Source: Cloacibacillus evryensis DSM 19522
GTDB taxonomy: Bacteria > Synergistota > Synergistia > Synergistales > Synergistaceae
DNA length: 64,000 nt
Direction of reading: 5' to 3'
NCBI RefSeq assembly: GCF_000585335.1
Contig: NZ_KK073872.1
Location: 3,153,283-3,217,282 of the forward strand
In this document: in pieces, positions 7,438-15,657 of the stretch
Numbering within the stretch: position 1 is the stretch's first letter
Layout of the letters: every line of letters starts with the position of its first letter
Notes under the pieces: generated by a model
Told to the model about the DNA's origin: nothing
What the model saw: the letters and a program-made list of their open reading frames with translations, nothing else
Databases searched by the model: none
Program-made: the position numbers and the translations under genes

Positions 7438-9771
7438 CTACGCCTCCTTCGCCCACAGCGCTTTGAGTATCTTTTCCGGCGTACAGGGAAGATCGGGAAT
7501 CCTCACCCCGCACGCGTCATAGATCGCGTTGGCGATCGCCGGAGCCACGGGGTTCGTGACTCCCTCGCCGACGCCCTTCGCCCCCAGAGGCCCCGTTGGC
7601 TCCCAGGTCTCCTCCGTGATTACCTCGACAGGCGGCATATCCATCGACGTAAGGATCTTATAATCCCCAAACTGTGCGTTGAGAGGGCGTCCGCTCTTTT
7701 TATCAAAAACGGTGTCTTCCATGAGCGCGTATCCGGCCCCCATGTGCACGCCGCCGACGATCTGCCCTTCGACGTTGTTGAGATTCATGATCGTCCCCGC
7801 GTCGGCTCCGGCGACGACCCTTACTATATCGACCTTGCCCGTGATAGTGTCTACGTCCACCTCGGCGAAAATGACCGTGAAGTGCGGCGGGCAGGCCTGC
7901 GGCCGTATTGTGGAAGTGGCGCAGACGTTGCCCCAGCCGCTGGAAATACCCTTAAGCATCACCTCTCCGACGGACCTGCTCACGCTCGGATCGGCCACAA
8001 GATAGATGCGGCTGTCTTTGATGTCGATCTCTTCCAGCCCGCAGCCGAAGACGCGCGCGCCCCATTCGATGATCTGCCCGCGGATATCCGCCGCGCATTT
8101 CGCGACCGGCTGCCCCGCGCCGTAAACACCGCGGCTCGCGTGCGTCGCGCCGTCAAAGATCGTGCAGTCGGTATCGCCGTCCTTTATATGCACGTCCTCG
8201 TAGCGCAGCCCGACGATCTCCGCGACCATCGAGCAGTAGACGCTCATGTTGCCGCTGCCGCAGTCCGCCGCCGAATTGAGGATCGTCGCCGTGCCGTCCT
8301 CGTTCATCTTGACGATCGCCCCGCTCACGTCGATGATGAACTTGTTCGGCTTCTCGGAGCCGCAGCCCGACGTATGGAAGCCGCGGGCGAGCCCGATGCC
8401 GCGTTTGATCCAGGGCTTGTCGGGATATGGCACCCGTCCGCTGCCGCGGCCCCTCTTTTCCCAGCCGATGGCAGCCGCGCCTTTTTCCAGGAGCGGCAGC
8501 GTGCCGTTTGAACGGATGGTGCTGATGACCGCCGGTCCCTGTCCGTAGAACTTATCTCCGACGGAAAGAATATTCATCTTGCGGAATTCTATCGGTTCGA
8601 TGCCGAGCCTCTCAGCCGCCTCGTCCATCAGGCTTTCCATCGCCCAGGTGGCCTGCGGGTTTCCGGCGCCGCGCATCGCCGTCAGCGGCGGCGTGTTCGT
8701 ATAGACGGCGCGCCCAGACATGCGCAGATTGGGGCACTTGTACATCGAAAGCGTGAAGCCCGCGGCGAGCATCATCTTTGAAGATCCGCTGAAAGCATAG
8801 GAGCCGGTGTCATCCGTAACATCGGCGTGAAGGGCGATGATCTTCCCCTCTTTCGTAAATCCGGCCTTGAGATCGAGGAGCATCGGGTGGCGGCCGCAGG
8901 AGAGGAACATCTCTTCGCGCGTCTTCTCCGCCTTGACCGGAGAACCGGTCCTTAAAGCGAGGAAAGCGCAGATATTTTCAATAAATCCGGTCTGGATGTG
9001 GGCGCCGAAGGCTCCGCCGAGGAATACTCGGTGGCAGGTGATCTTTGAAACGGGCAGGCCGAGGGAATAGGCGATATTCATGCGCATGGCATGGATGCCC
9101 TGCGAAGTGGCCCAGACATCAACATGCCCGTTTCCGTCGGGCACGCAGAGGACGGCGGTCCTCTCAAGCGGGGCGGGGTTCGGCTTTGAAGTACGGAAAT
9201 GCTTCGTCAATACTAAATCCGCCTCATCAAAGGCCTTTTCCACGTCTCCGATGGTGATGTCGACCGTGTCGAAGACATTGCCCCTTATATTGACCGGATT
9301 GTCGCCCTTGAGCGCCTCCTCGTGTATCACGGGCGCCTCCGGCGCAAGCGTCGATTCAAAATCCAGAGCTGACGGCAGCACCTCGTATTCAACTTTTATC
9401 TTTTCGAGGGCCGCCTCCGCCGCTTCTACCGTCTCCGCCGCCACCGCCGCCACGCGGTCACCGACATGGCGCACGTGACGCTCCAGCAGATAACTGTCCT
9501 TATACATGATCTCCGGGACATGGAGATACTGATGCATGCTCAATATCTTCGGCACATCGTCGTAGGTTATGATATCGACCACGCCCGGCACGTTCAGCGC
9601 CTCGCTTTTATCGACGCTCTTCACGACCGCGTTTGCGTAAGGGCTGCGCAGTATCTTGCAGTGAAGCATATTCGGCACATAAAGGTCGCCGGTATACTTG
9701 AGCCTGCCCATCGCCTTGAGGCGCGCCTCCTGCTTCTCCTGCCTTTTGCCAACGATCTGGAAGTTCTTCAA
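7438..9771 (-). CDS. Molybdenum hydroxylase, molybdopterin-binding large subunit (first operon)
   Basis: This 777-residue catalytic subunit of the xanthine dehydrogenase superfamily carries the molybdopterin-cytosine-dinucleotide site. Visible signatures are GGAFGAHIQTGF, AMRGAGNPQATW, the pterin-contacting region around NSAADCGSGNMSVY, and the catalytic glutamate E736 in GAKGVGEGV. It is the first gene of the operon; its start lies about 88 bp downstream of the operator at 9859-9872. Substrate is uncertain: xanthine or hypoxanthine is likely given the amidohydrolases downstream, but nicotinate, pyrimidine or aldehyde substrates cannot be excluded. The YqeB, XdhC, YedE and YedF genes nearby make a selenium-containing cofactor plausible. 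Confidence 0.93.
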   Translation of the reverse strand: MKNFQIVGKRQEKQEARLKAMGRLKYTGDLYVPNMLHCKILRSPYANAVVKSVDKSEALNVPGVVDIITYDDVPKILSMHQYLHVPEIMYKDSYLLERHVRHVGDRVAAVAAETVEAAEAALEKIKVEYEVLPSALDFESTLAPEAPVIHEEALKGDNPVNIRGNVFDTVDITIGDVEKAFDEADLVLTKHFRTSKPNPAPLERTAVLCVPDGNGHVDVWATSQGIHAMRMNIAYSLGLPVSKITCHRVFLGGAFGAHIQTGFIENICAFLALRTGSPVKAEKTREEMFLSCGRHPMLLDLKAGFTKEGKIIALHADVTDDTGSYAFSGSSKMMLAAGFTLSMYKCPNLRMSGRAVYTNTPPLTAMRGAGNPQATWAMESLMDEAAERLGIEPIEFRKMNILSVGDKFYGQGPAVISTIRSNGTLPLLEKGAAAIGWEKRGRGSGRVPYPDKPWIKRGIGLARGFHTSGCGSEKPNKFIIDVSGAIVKMNEDGTATILNSAADCGSGNMSVYCSMVAEIVGLRYEDVHIKDGDTDCTIFDGATHASRGVYGAGQPVAKCAADIRGQIIEWGARVFGCGLEEIDIKDSRIYLVADPSVSRSVGEVMLKGISSGWGNVCATSTIRPQACPPHFTVIFAEVDVDTITGKVDIVRVVAGADAGTIMNLNNVEGQIVGGVHMGAGYALMEDTVFDKKSGRPLNAQFGDYKILTSMDMPPVEVITEETWEPTGPLGAKGVGEGVTNPVAPAIANAIYDACGVRIPDLPCTPEKILKALWAKEA

Positions 9772-9858
9772 AAGATCTCACTCCTATACTCTCTTAAAAT
9801 TTTTAATCAGACCCATCGCCTTTATCAACGCTGTAAATCATTTGCGGGAAATATATTT

Positions 9859-9872
9859 GGGACATTTGTCCC
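9859..9872. promoter_or_regulatory. Palindromic operator GGGACA-TT-TGTCCC at the minus-strand hydroxylase promoter
   Basis: This perfect 6+6 palindrome matches the one at 10153-10166 except for the two central bases. It lies just downstream of the predicted minus-strand -10 box (9885-9880), that is over the start point, and 88 bp before the large-subunit gene. The placement predicts repression. A nearby IclR-family protein is the likely ligand-responsive binder. Confidence 0.8.
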
Positions 9873-9879
9873 ATAACTA

Positions 9880-9909
9880 AGTCTAATATCATTTACATCG
9901 TTTTGTCAA
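9880..9909 (-). promoter_or_regulatory. Predicted promoter of the first molybdenum-hydroxylase operon
   Basis: The -35 box TTGACA (9909-9904) is perfect. The best -10 is TAGACT (9885-9880), four of six matches at 18-base spacing, so the core promoter is imperfect. The operator starts eight bases downstream. The weak -10 may mean dependence on an activator. Confidence 0.6.
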
Positions 9910-10118
9910 TACCCCCTGATAGATAAAATTTTCGCTTAGGTCCGGCCTCTTCAGCTTTTTGTTTACCATGGACAACTTCTGATATTTTTATCCGCAAAAA
10001 ATCCGCGCCACAGCTAAATGCAATCGACTTGCATAAAGACATGACGCTGCCGGAAGCTGTTAATTTATGTGAAATTTTTTATCGTAAAAATAAACATAAA
10101 TATATTTATAAAATGCTA
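9910..10118. other. A+T-rich divergent regulatory region
   Basis: About 210 bp between the two divergent promoters, clearly A+T-richer than the flanking genes. I found no open frame and no further copy of the GGGACA palindrome. It leaves space for DNA bending or a looped repressor joining the two operators, whose centres are 294 bp apart. Confidence 0.5.
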
Positions 10119-10146
10119 TTGACAATTCTTACCGCATGGGTATAGA
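10119..10146 (+). promoter_or_regulatory. Predicted promoter of the transporter/second hydroxylase operon
   Basis: TTGACA (10119-10124) is followed after 16 bases by TATAGA (10141-10146). The start point would fall at about 10153, exactly at the operator palindrome. Confidence 0.75.
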
Positions 10147-10152
10147 GTATTT

Positions 10153-10166
10153 GGGACAGATGTCCC
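10153..10166. promoter_or_regulatory. Palindromic operator GGGACA-GA-TGTCCC at the plus-strand promoter
   Basis: This second copy of the 14-bp palindrome begins seven bases after the -10 box, the same geometry as at the divergent promoter. The flanks are also alike (TATTTGGGACA on the left). Paired copies at equivalent positions of divergent promoters argue for one regulator controlling both operons. Confidence 0.8.
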
Positions 10167-10517
10167 TTATGCATAAAAACTATCGGGGCGATATCGCAGC
10201 GGCGGCATGAAAGAAAGGAGTGAACGTAGAGCCCTGCCTCCCGGTAATTTATTTAATCATCACGAAAACAGCAAAGCTGATTTCGTATACGGATATCTCT
10301 CCCAGCAGCAGGAGGACGACGTCACATGGCAGCGGATGATTTTCCGGCAGGCATCGCCGTCGGCGTGAGAGCTTTTTCCCGGCAGGATCAGCCTCACGGC
10401 ACACTCACTGAATCATCCAAGCCGCAGCGGCAAAATTCGCGTCGTTTTGTATTAAAGGTCCGTTTTGCTTTTGGCTTAACCGAAAAAACGATCAAAAGAT
10501 ACAAGGGGGAACGCTTC
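10167..10517 (+). other. Long untranslated leader of the transporter operon
   Basis: About 350 bases separate the predicted start point from the transporter start at 10518. A 56-codon open frame (10207-10377) exists but lacks a ribosome-binding site and resembles nothing I know. The segment includes several G+C-rich stretches such as GCCTCCCGG near 10238. I looked for molybdenum-cofactor and purine riboswitch signatures and could not establish either one. Confidence 0.4.
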
Positions 10518-11813
10518 GTGATCAAGTTTATCTTATCAAGTGCCGTAGGGATATTTCTATTTTTCGCTCCTGTCTTCGGCGGTAATGTGCCGCTGGTCGC
10601 GCTGGTGGATTTTTTGAAAAAACTGCTTGGCGCGGCATGTATCAACTATCTGGTTCTGCTTTTCTGCCTTTCTCTTATCGTCACCGTGTTTTTGGGCAAG
10701 GTGATGAAGATAAAGGTATTTGCGGAATATCATAAAGAGGATGGCCTGGGAAAGATCTTTTTTTACGTACTGGCGGTAATTTTTACCGTGATGGTCATCA
10801 CCGGCAGGGGGCCGGCGCAGATACTGGATCCGAATATCGGCGGGCTCGCCCTTCCGCTTGCCGGATCCGTGATGCTCACCGTCACTTTTGCCGGCTGGTT
10901 TGTGGTAATGATCCTTAAATCCGGGATCGTTGAATTCATGGGCATCCTCATCGAACCGATGATGCGTCCTTGCTTTACGCTCCCAGGCTGCGCCGCGGTC
11001 AACGGCATCGCCTCTTTCGTCTCGGCACCGGCCGTCGGCGTGTTTATGACAGAGCAGCTCTATCGCGGGAGGGACTACACCGATAGAGAGGGACTTACCG
11101 TACTTACCTGTTTTTCCGTCTGCAGCCTCGGTTTCTTTGGCGTCCTGGTATCTCTCGGCGGCATCGAACATCTCTATGCCCAAGTAGTCATTACATCGTT
11201 CGTTCTTACGTTCGTCATCGCCGCTATCTGTGCGCGGATCCCGCCGCTCTCCGGTAAAAGGGACCATTATATCGACGGGACGGAACAGACCGCGCAGGAC
11301 CGCGTCCCGCGCAAGATCGACCACAGGTTCAGGGCCGCCGTCCAGGCGGGAATAGCGCGGTCGAAGGAGCTGGATTTTAAGGTTTTCATGGCCACACTCT
11401 GGAGCGCGATCACTTTTACGCAGAAAATCGTCGCCTATGTCGTGTCGGTCGCGATCGTAGCGCTTCTCCTCGCCGAACACACGCCGCTTTTCACATGGCT
11501 GGGAATGCCGATAATTCCCGTGCTTAAGCTGCTTCAGATACCAAATGCGGCTGAGATCGCACCGGCAACGCTGGTCGGGATCGCTGAGATCGCTCTCCCC
11601 GTGATCATGATATCGGGAAAGGGCATCGCCGAAGAGAGCATTTTCTTTATAACGGTGCTTTCATCGGTACAGATAATTTTCTTCACGGAAAGCGCAAACG
11701 CGATGCTTGAGAGCATCATTCCAGTCACGGTGCTGGATCTTATCATCTGCTTTCTCGTAAGGACGGTGATAGCAATTCCGCTTTTAGCGCTTGTATGTCA
11801 CTTTTTGTTTTAG
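10518..11813 (+). CDS. YjiH-type transporter with nucleoside-recognition (gate) domain
   Basis: This integral membrane protein has 431 residues and about ten or eleven hydrophobic segments. Its composition matches the YjiH group, in which two gate-type modules are separated by a charged cytoplasmic loop (here KRDHYIDGTEQTAQDRVPRKIDHR). The GTG start at 10518 follows AAGGGGG by about eight bases; the frame stays open upstream but that part is hydrophilic and lies in the leader. As first gene of the hydroxylase operon, 41 bp before the FAD subunit, it probably imports or exports the hydroxylase substrate, such as a purine or nucleoside-like compound. The substrate is inferred only from context. 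Confidence 0.78.
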   Translation: MIKFILSSAVGIFLFFAPVFGGNVPLVALVDFLKKLLGAACINYLVLLFCLSLIVTVFLGKVMKIKVFAEYHKEDGLGKIFFYVLAVIFTVMVITGRGPAQILDPNIGGLALPLAGSVMLTVTFAGWFVVMILKSGIVEFMGILIEPMMRPCFTLPGCAAVNGIASFVSAPAVGVFMTEQLYRGRDYTDREGLTVLTCFSVCSLGFFGVLVSLGGIEHLYAQVVITSFVLTFVIAAICARIPPLSGKRDHYIDGTEQTAQDRVPRKIDHRFRAAVQAGIARSKELDFKVFMATLWSAITFTQKIVAYVVSVAIVALLLAEHTPLFTWLGMPIIPVLKLLQIPNAAEIAPATLVGIAEIALPVIMISGKGIAEESIFFITVLSSVQIIFFTESANAMLESIIPVTVLDLIICFLVRTVIAIPLLALVCHFLF

Positions 11814-11854
11814 ATAAAACTGTCCACTGAAAGAAATAGGAGGGAGTGCTTTTT

Positions 11855-12715
11855 ATGAAGCAACTGGGTTTGAAAGAGTACCTTATTCCGGGATCACTTG
11901 AGGAGGCCGTCGGGATACTTGACGAATATCCGGGGAATATCGAGATCATCGCCGGGGGGACGGACGTCTTCGTCGACGAGCATCCGGAGCTTGACGCGAT
12001 GCTCGACATAACAAAGCTCGGACTTGACCATATCGTATTGAAAGAGGGCGTGCTTATCATTGGAAGCTGCGCCACCTACCACGACGTAATCAAGTCGCCG
12101 GCTGTTAAAGAAAATTTCAGAGCCCTGTGGGACGCCTCAAATGTCCTGGCCGACATGACGGTAAGAAATATCGCCACCGTAGGCGGCAACATCTGCTCCG
12201 CCGTCCCCTCGGGAGACGCCATTCCCTCAATGCTGGCCTGCGGCGCGGAATTCGTGCTCGTCTCAAAGAATGGGGAACGCACGGTCGGAGCGGAAGATTT
12301 TTTCATTGGCCCGCGCAAAACCGTTCTCAAGAAAAATGAGCTAATAAAGGAATTTAAAGTGGCGCTGCCCAAAGAGAGGTTCTCAAGCGCCTTTGAAAAG
12401 GTGGCGAGAAATTCCGTGGATCTCGCAAACGCTAACGTCGCCGCTTTCGTAAGCTGCGCGGAGGACAAAAGTATCGGCGATATCAGGATCGCGCTCGGCG
12501 CGGTCGCCCCGACGGTGGTAAGGGCGAAAAAGGCGGAAAAATTGATGTTGAGCAAGAGACCGGACGAGGAGCTGCTAAATGAGCTTTGCGCGGCAATACC
12601 GGAGACAATATCACCGATAACGAACATCCGCAGCACGAAGGAATACCGCACCGAAGTAACGGGCGTTCTTGTAAAGAGAGCCGTCCTGCGGGCCTACGAA
12701 TCCGCGGCGGCATAG
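11855..12715 (+). CDS. Molybdenum hydroxylase, FAD-binding subunit (second operon)
   Basis: This 286-residue CoxM/XdhB-type flavin subunit carries IIAGGTDVFVDEH (about residues 32-44) and TVGGNICSAVPSGDAIPSML (about 106-125) as FAD-binding motifs. The start is MKQLGLKEYL at 11855, with AGGAGGG upstream; an in-frame GTG at 11846 lies inside the ribosome-binding region and was rejected. It belongs to a different branch from the FAD subunit of the first operon, since the flanking sequence differs at most positions, so the operons are not a recent duplication. The [2Fe-2S] gene follows after 26 bp. Confidence 0.94.
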   Translation: MKQLGLKEYLIPGSLEEAVGILDEYPGNIEIIAGGTDVFVDEHPELDAMLDITKLGLDHIVLKEGVLIIGSCATYHDVIKSPAVKENFRALWDASNVLADMTVRNIATVGGNICSAVPSGDAIPSMLACGAEFVLVSKNGERTVGAEDFFIGPRKTVLKKNELIKEFKVALPKERFSSAFEKVARNSVDLANANVAAFVSCAEDKSIGDIRIALGAVAPTVVRAKKAEKLMLSKRPDEELLNELCAAIPETISPITNIRSTKEYRTEVTGVLVKRAVLRAYESAAA

Positions 12716-12741
12716 CGGACGGCAATCGGGAGGGGAAAAAT

Positions 12742-13227
12742 ATGGGAAAGAAATACGCCATTACTTTTACGCTCAACGGCGCGGAGCGCACGGCTGAAAT
12801 CGAGGCGGGGACGACAATGTCAACGCTTCTTAGGGAGATATTCCACCAGACGGGGACCAAGGTCGGCTGTGATATCGGCGACTGCGGGGCCTGCACGATA
12901 ATAATGAACGGCAGGGCCGTGAAGTCCTGCATTCTCCCGGCGATGAAAGCCGACGGCGCAGATATCGTGACTATAGAGGGGCTCGCGGGCAAGGACGGCC
13001 TTCATCCGCTGCAGAAAAAGTTCGTAGAGTACGCGGCCGTTCAGTGCGGCTACTGCACGCCGGGCATGATCCTCGCCGCGAAGGCATACCTTGACGAAAA
13101 TCCCGATCCGACGGAAGAAGAGGTGCGTATAGCCATCTCCGGCAACATCTGCCGGTGTACGGGATATGCGAAACCCGTTCTTGCGATACTCAGCGCCGCA
13201 GAAGAGATGAGGGGGGAAGGTAAGTAA
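12742..13227 (+). CDS. Molybdenum hydroxylase, [2Fe-2S] subunit (second operon)
   Basis: This 161-residue iron-sulfur subunit has the first cluster at C43-X4-C48-X2-C51-X11-C63 and the second at C102-X2-C105 and C137-X1-C139. The start MGKKYAITF follows GGGAGGGGA. It is the normal length for the family and lacks the Cys-containing tail of its counterpart in the first operon. Its TAA overlaps the ATG of the large subunit (TAATG), showing translational coupling. Confidence 0.95.
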   Translation: MGKKYAITFTLNGAERTAEIEAGTTMSTLLREIFHQTGTKVGCDIGDCGACTIIMNGRAVKSCILPAMKADGADIVTIEGLAGKDGLHPLQKKFVEYAAVQCGYCTPGMILAAKAYLDENPDPTEEEVRIAISGNICRCTGYAKPVLAILSAAEEMRGEGK

Positions 13228-15578
13228 TGAGCACCAAGCCAGAGGCGAAAAAAATAGAGATACCGGCCCCGGCGACATGGAGAAAGCTCAATGTCGTAGG
13301 CAAGAGCCTGCCGAAGGTCGACGTCGTGAATAAGGTCACCGGTGCGGCGGTATACACTTCGGACATATACCTGTCGAATATGCTCACGGGACACCTCGTG
13401 CGCTCGCAGCACACACGCGCAAGGATAATATCGATAGACAAAGAGGCGGCGATGAGGGTCCCCGACGTCGCGGACATCATCACCTGCTTCGACGTTCCGG
13501 ATGTGCATTTCTCCACGGCCGGCTATCCGCGCGAGACGATACTCGGGGTTTGCCCCAATGTGGACCCCAGATATATGGAAGACAGGACGCTCATGGAGCG
13601 GGAACTTCGCTACGAGGGCGAGATCGTGGCGCTCATTCTCGCGGAAAACGTTCAGGCCGCCCGCGAGGCGGAATCGCTTCTCAAGATTGAATACGAGGTG
13701 CTGCCCCACGTGGCGGACACCGCTTACGCCCTTTCGGAGGAGGCGCCGCTCATCCATGGCGGGACCGGCAAGAACGTCATTGAGACGGAGATGTCCTACG
13801 GAGACTTGGAGGAAGGTTTCAAAAAATCCACCCATATTTTTGAGGATTCCATTTCCGTACAGGGACAGCAGCATACCTGCATGGAGACCTCATGCTCGAT
13901 AGCGCAGATAGAACCGTCGGGAAAGGTCACGCTGTGGAGCACGACGCAGGTCCCGTTCCACATCAGGAGAAACATCCACGAGGTGCTCGGCATCCCGATG
14001 AGCAAAATACGCGTCATAAAGCCGGCGATCGGCGGCGGCTTCGGCGAACGCCAAATGGTCCAGAACGAGATACTGTGCGTCTATGCGGCGATGCGCACGA
14101 AACGCTCGGTGCGCATCGAGCTGACACGCGAGGAGAACATCGCCTACACTTCGCTGCGCCATCCGGCTGACATTACGCTCAAGACGGGCGTGGACGACGA
14201 CGGCAAGATACTCGCCTATCAAATGTACGTCCGTTCCTGCGCCGGCGCATACTCCGGGCACAGCAACTACGTCACCAAAGCGATGTGCACGAAAAACCCA
14301 TATAAGCTGGGAGCGATGTTTTTTCACGCCGATATCACCTTCACCAACAGGCCTGACTCCGGAGCCTACAGAGGCTACGGAAACCCGCAGATGTGCTTCG
14401 CGCGCGAATACCACTTCGACCGCATCGCGAAGGAACTGGGCATGGACCCGACCGATTTCAGAAAACGGAACATCGTGCAGGTGGGAGAGCAGAACCCCAT
14501 CGCGCTCAAGTCAGACTGGGTACTCCAGAGCAACGGATTGGAAGCCTGCATCGATGCCGGCAAAGAGGCGATAAAGTGGGACGAGCGTCGGGAACCGCAA
14601 GGCTCAAAGCGTTACGGCAAGGGGATGTCCGCCGCGCTGCACGTGACCGGCATTTCCGCGGAGCCCGACTTCTCATCCGCCACGATAAAGCTCAACGAGG
14701 ACGGTACGGTCAGCCTCCTCATCGGCTCGCCGGATCTCGGGCAGGGCAGCGATACGACTCATGCGCAGATATGCGCCGAAACGCTGGGGATCAACCTCAA
14801 AGACGTCAACGTCCTCTCCGCGGATACCGACGTGACCTCGTTCGACGGCGGAAGCTATTCCTCTCGCCAGACATTCGTCGCGGGAAACGCGATAATCCTC
14901 GCGGCCCAAAAGGTGAAGGAGCAGGTGATCAAATACGCGGCGGAAATGACGGGTCAGCAGCGTGGAAATCTTGACACCTACGACGGCTGGATCGTCCGTA
15001 AAGAAAACGGGCGCCGGGTGACGTCGATGGCGGACCTAGCCTATTTCGCGGCATACAAGGCGACAGAGCCCATCCACATCTGCGAAAGCGCCAGCTACAA
15101 CGCGCTTAACTGTCCGCCGGCATTCGCAGCCCACTTCGCCGACGTCGAGGTCGACGTTGAGACTGGCGCGGTGAAGATACTTAACTTCGTGGCGGCACAC
15201 GACGTCGGCAAGGCGATCAACCCCGACCTGGTGACTGCGCAGGTTGAGGGCGCGGCCGCGCAGGGCATCGGCTACGCGCTCACGGAAGACATGATCTATG
15301 ACGGTAATGCCAAGCTGCTGAACAACAGCTTTACCGACTATAAAGTACCGCGTTCGACCGACATGTGCCCGATAGAGGTGATCGTCGTCGAGGCTTACGA
15401 ACCGTCCGGGCCCTACGGCGCCAAGAGCGTCGGCGAAATGGCCGTCGCTCCCGTCGCTCCGGCGATAGCCAACGCCATCTATGACGCGGCGGGAATCAGG
15501 ATTCCCTCGCTGCCCTTTACAAAAGAAAAAGTGCGGGCGGCGATAAAGGAAAAAATGGCCAAAGAGAAAAAGTCATAA
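13227..15578 (+). CDS. Molybdenum hydroxylase, molybdopterin-binding large subunit (second operon)
   Basis: This 783-residue catalytic subunit has GGGFGERQMVQNE, AYRGYGNPQMCFA, a pterin-binding SPDLGQGSDTTHAQ region and the catalytic glutamate E737 in GAKSVGEMA. The YRGYGNPQ version of the active-site loop differs from RGAGNPQ in the other hydroxylase, so the two probably act on different substrates. A basic N-terminal extension of about 25 residues precedes the usual start of homology (LNVVGKSLPKVD). The gene overlaps the [2Fe-2S] gene by one base and is followed after 79 bp by yqeB. Confidence 0.93.
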   Translation: MSTKPEAKKIEIPAPATWRKLNVVGKSLPKVDVVNKVTGAAVYTSDIYLSNMLTGHLVRSQHTRARIISIDKEAAMRVPDVADIITCFDVPDVHFSTAGYPRETILGVCPNVDPRYMEDRTLMERELRYEGEIVALILAENVQAAREAESLLKIEYEVLPHVADTAYALSEEAPLIHGGTGKNVIETEMSYGDLEEGFKKSTHIFEDSISVQGQQHTCMETSCSIAQIEPSGKVTLWSTTQVPFHIRRNIHEVLGIPMSKIRVIKPAIGGGFGERQMVQNEILCVYAAMRTKRSVRIELTREENIAYTSLRHPADITLKTGVDDDGKILAYQMYVRSCAGAYSGHSNYVTKAMCTKNPYKLGAMFFHADITFTNRPDSGAYRGYGNPQMCFAREYHFDRIAKELGMDPTDFRKRNIVQVGEQNPIALKSDWVLQSNGLEACIDAGKEAIKWDERREPQGSKRYGKGMSAALHVTGISAEPDFSSATIKLNEDGTVSLLIGSPDLGQGSDTTHAQICAETLGINLKDVNVLSADTDVTSFDGGSYSSRQTFVAGNAIILAAQKVKEQVIKYAAEMTGQQRGNLDTYDGWIVRKENGRRVTSMADLAYFAAYKATEPIHICESASYNALNCPPAFAAHFADVEVDVETGAVKILNFVAAHDVGKAINPDLVTAQVEGAAAQGIGYALTEDMIYDGNAKLLNNSFTDYKVPRSTDMCPIEVIVVEAYEPSGPYGAKSVGEMAVAPVAPAIANAIYDAAGIRIPSLPFTKEKVRAAIKEKMAKEKKS

Positions 15579-15611
15579 AGCACGATATAAAGATATAAAA
15601 ACATGAGGAGT

Positions 15612-15635
15612 CGCCCGCCGCCTCTCCGGCGGGCG
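15612..15635 (+). repeat. G+C-rich hairpin between the large subunit and yqeB
   Basis: The arms CGCCCGCCG and CGGCGGGCG are perfect 9-bp complements with a six-base loop. No T-run follows, so readthrough into yqeB is expected. It may protect the upstream mRNA from 3' decay. Confidence 0.7.
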
Positions 15636-15657
15636 GCCCTTAAAGGGGGAAAGAGAG

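Noticed and set aside
10207-10377. 56-codon open frame in the YjiH leader
   Set aside because: No ribosome-binding site and no codon pattern that would mark a regulatory leader peptide.
10167-10517. Molybdenum-cofactor riboswitch before the YjiH gene
   Set aside because: GCCTCCCGG is suggestive, but I could not draw the full helices; kept only as an unexplained leader.
15612-15635. Terminator between the second large subunit and yqeB
   Set aside because: The stem is perfect but no T-run follows and yqeB fits the operon.
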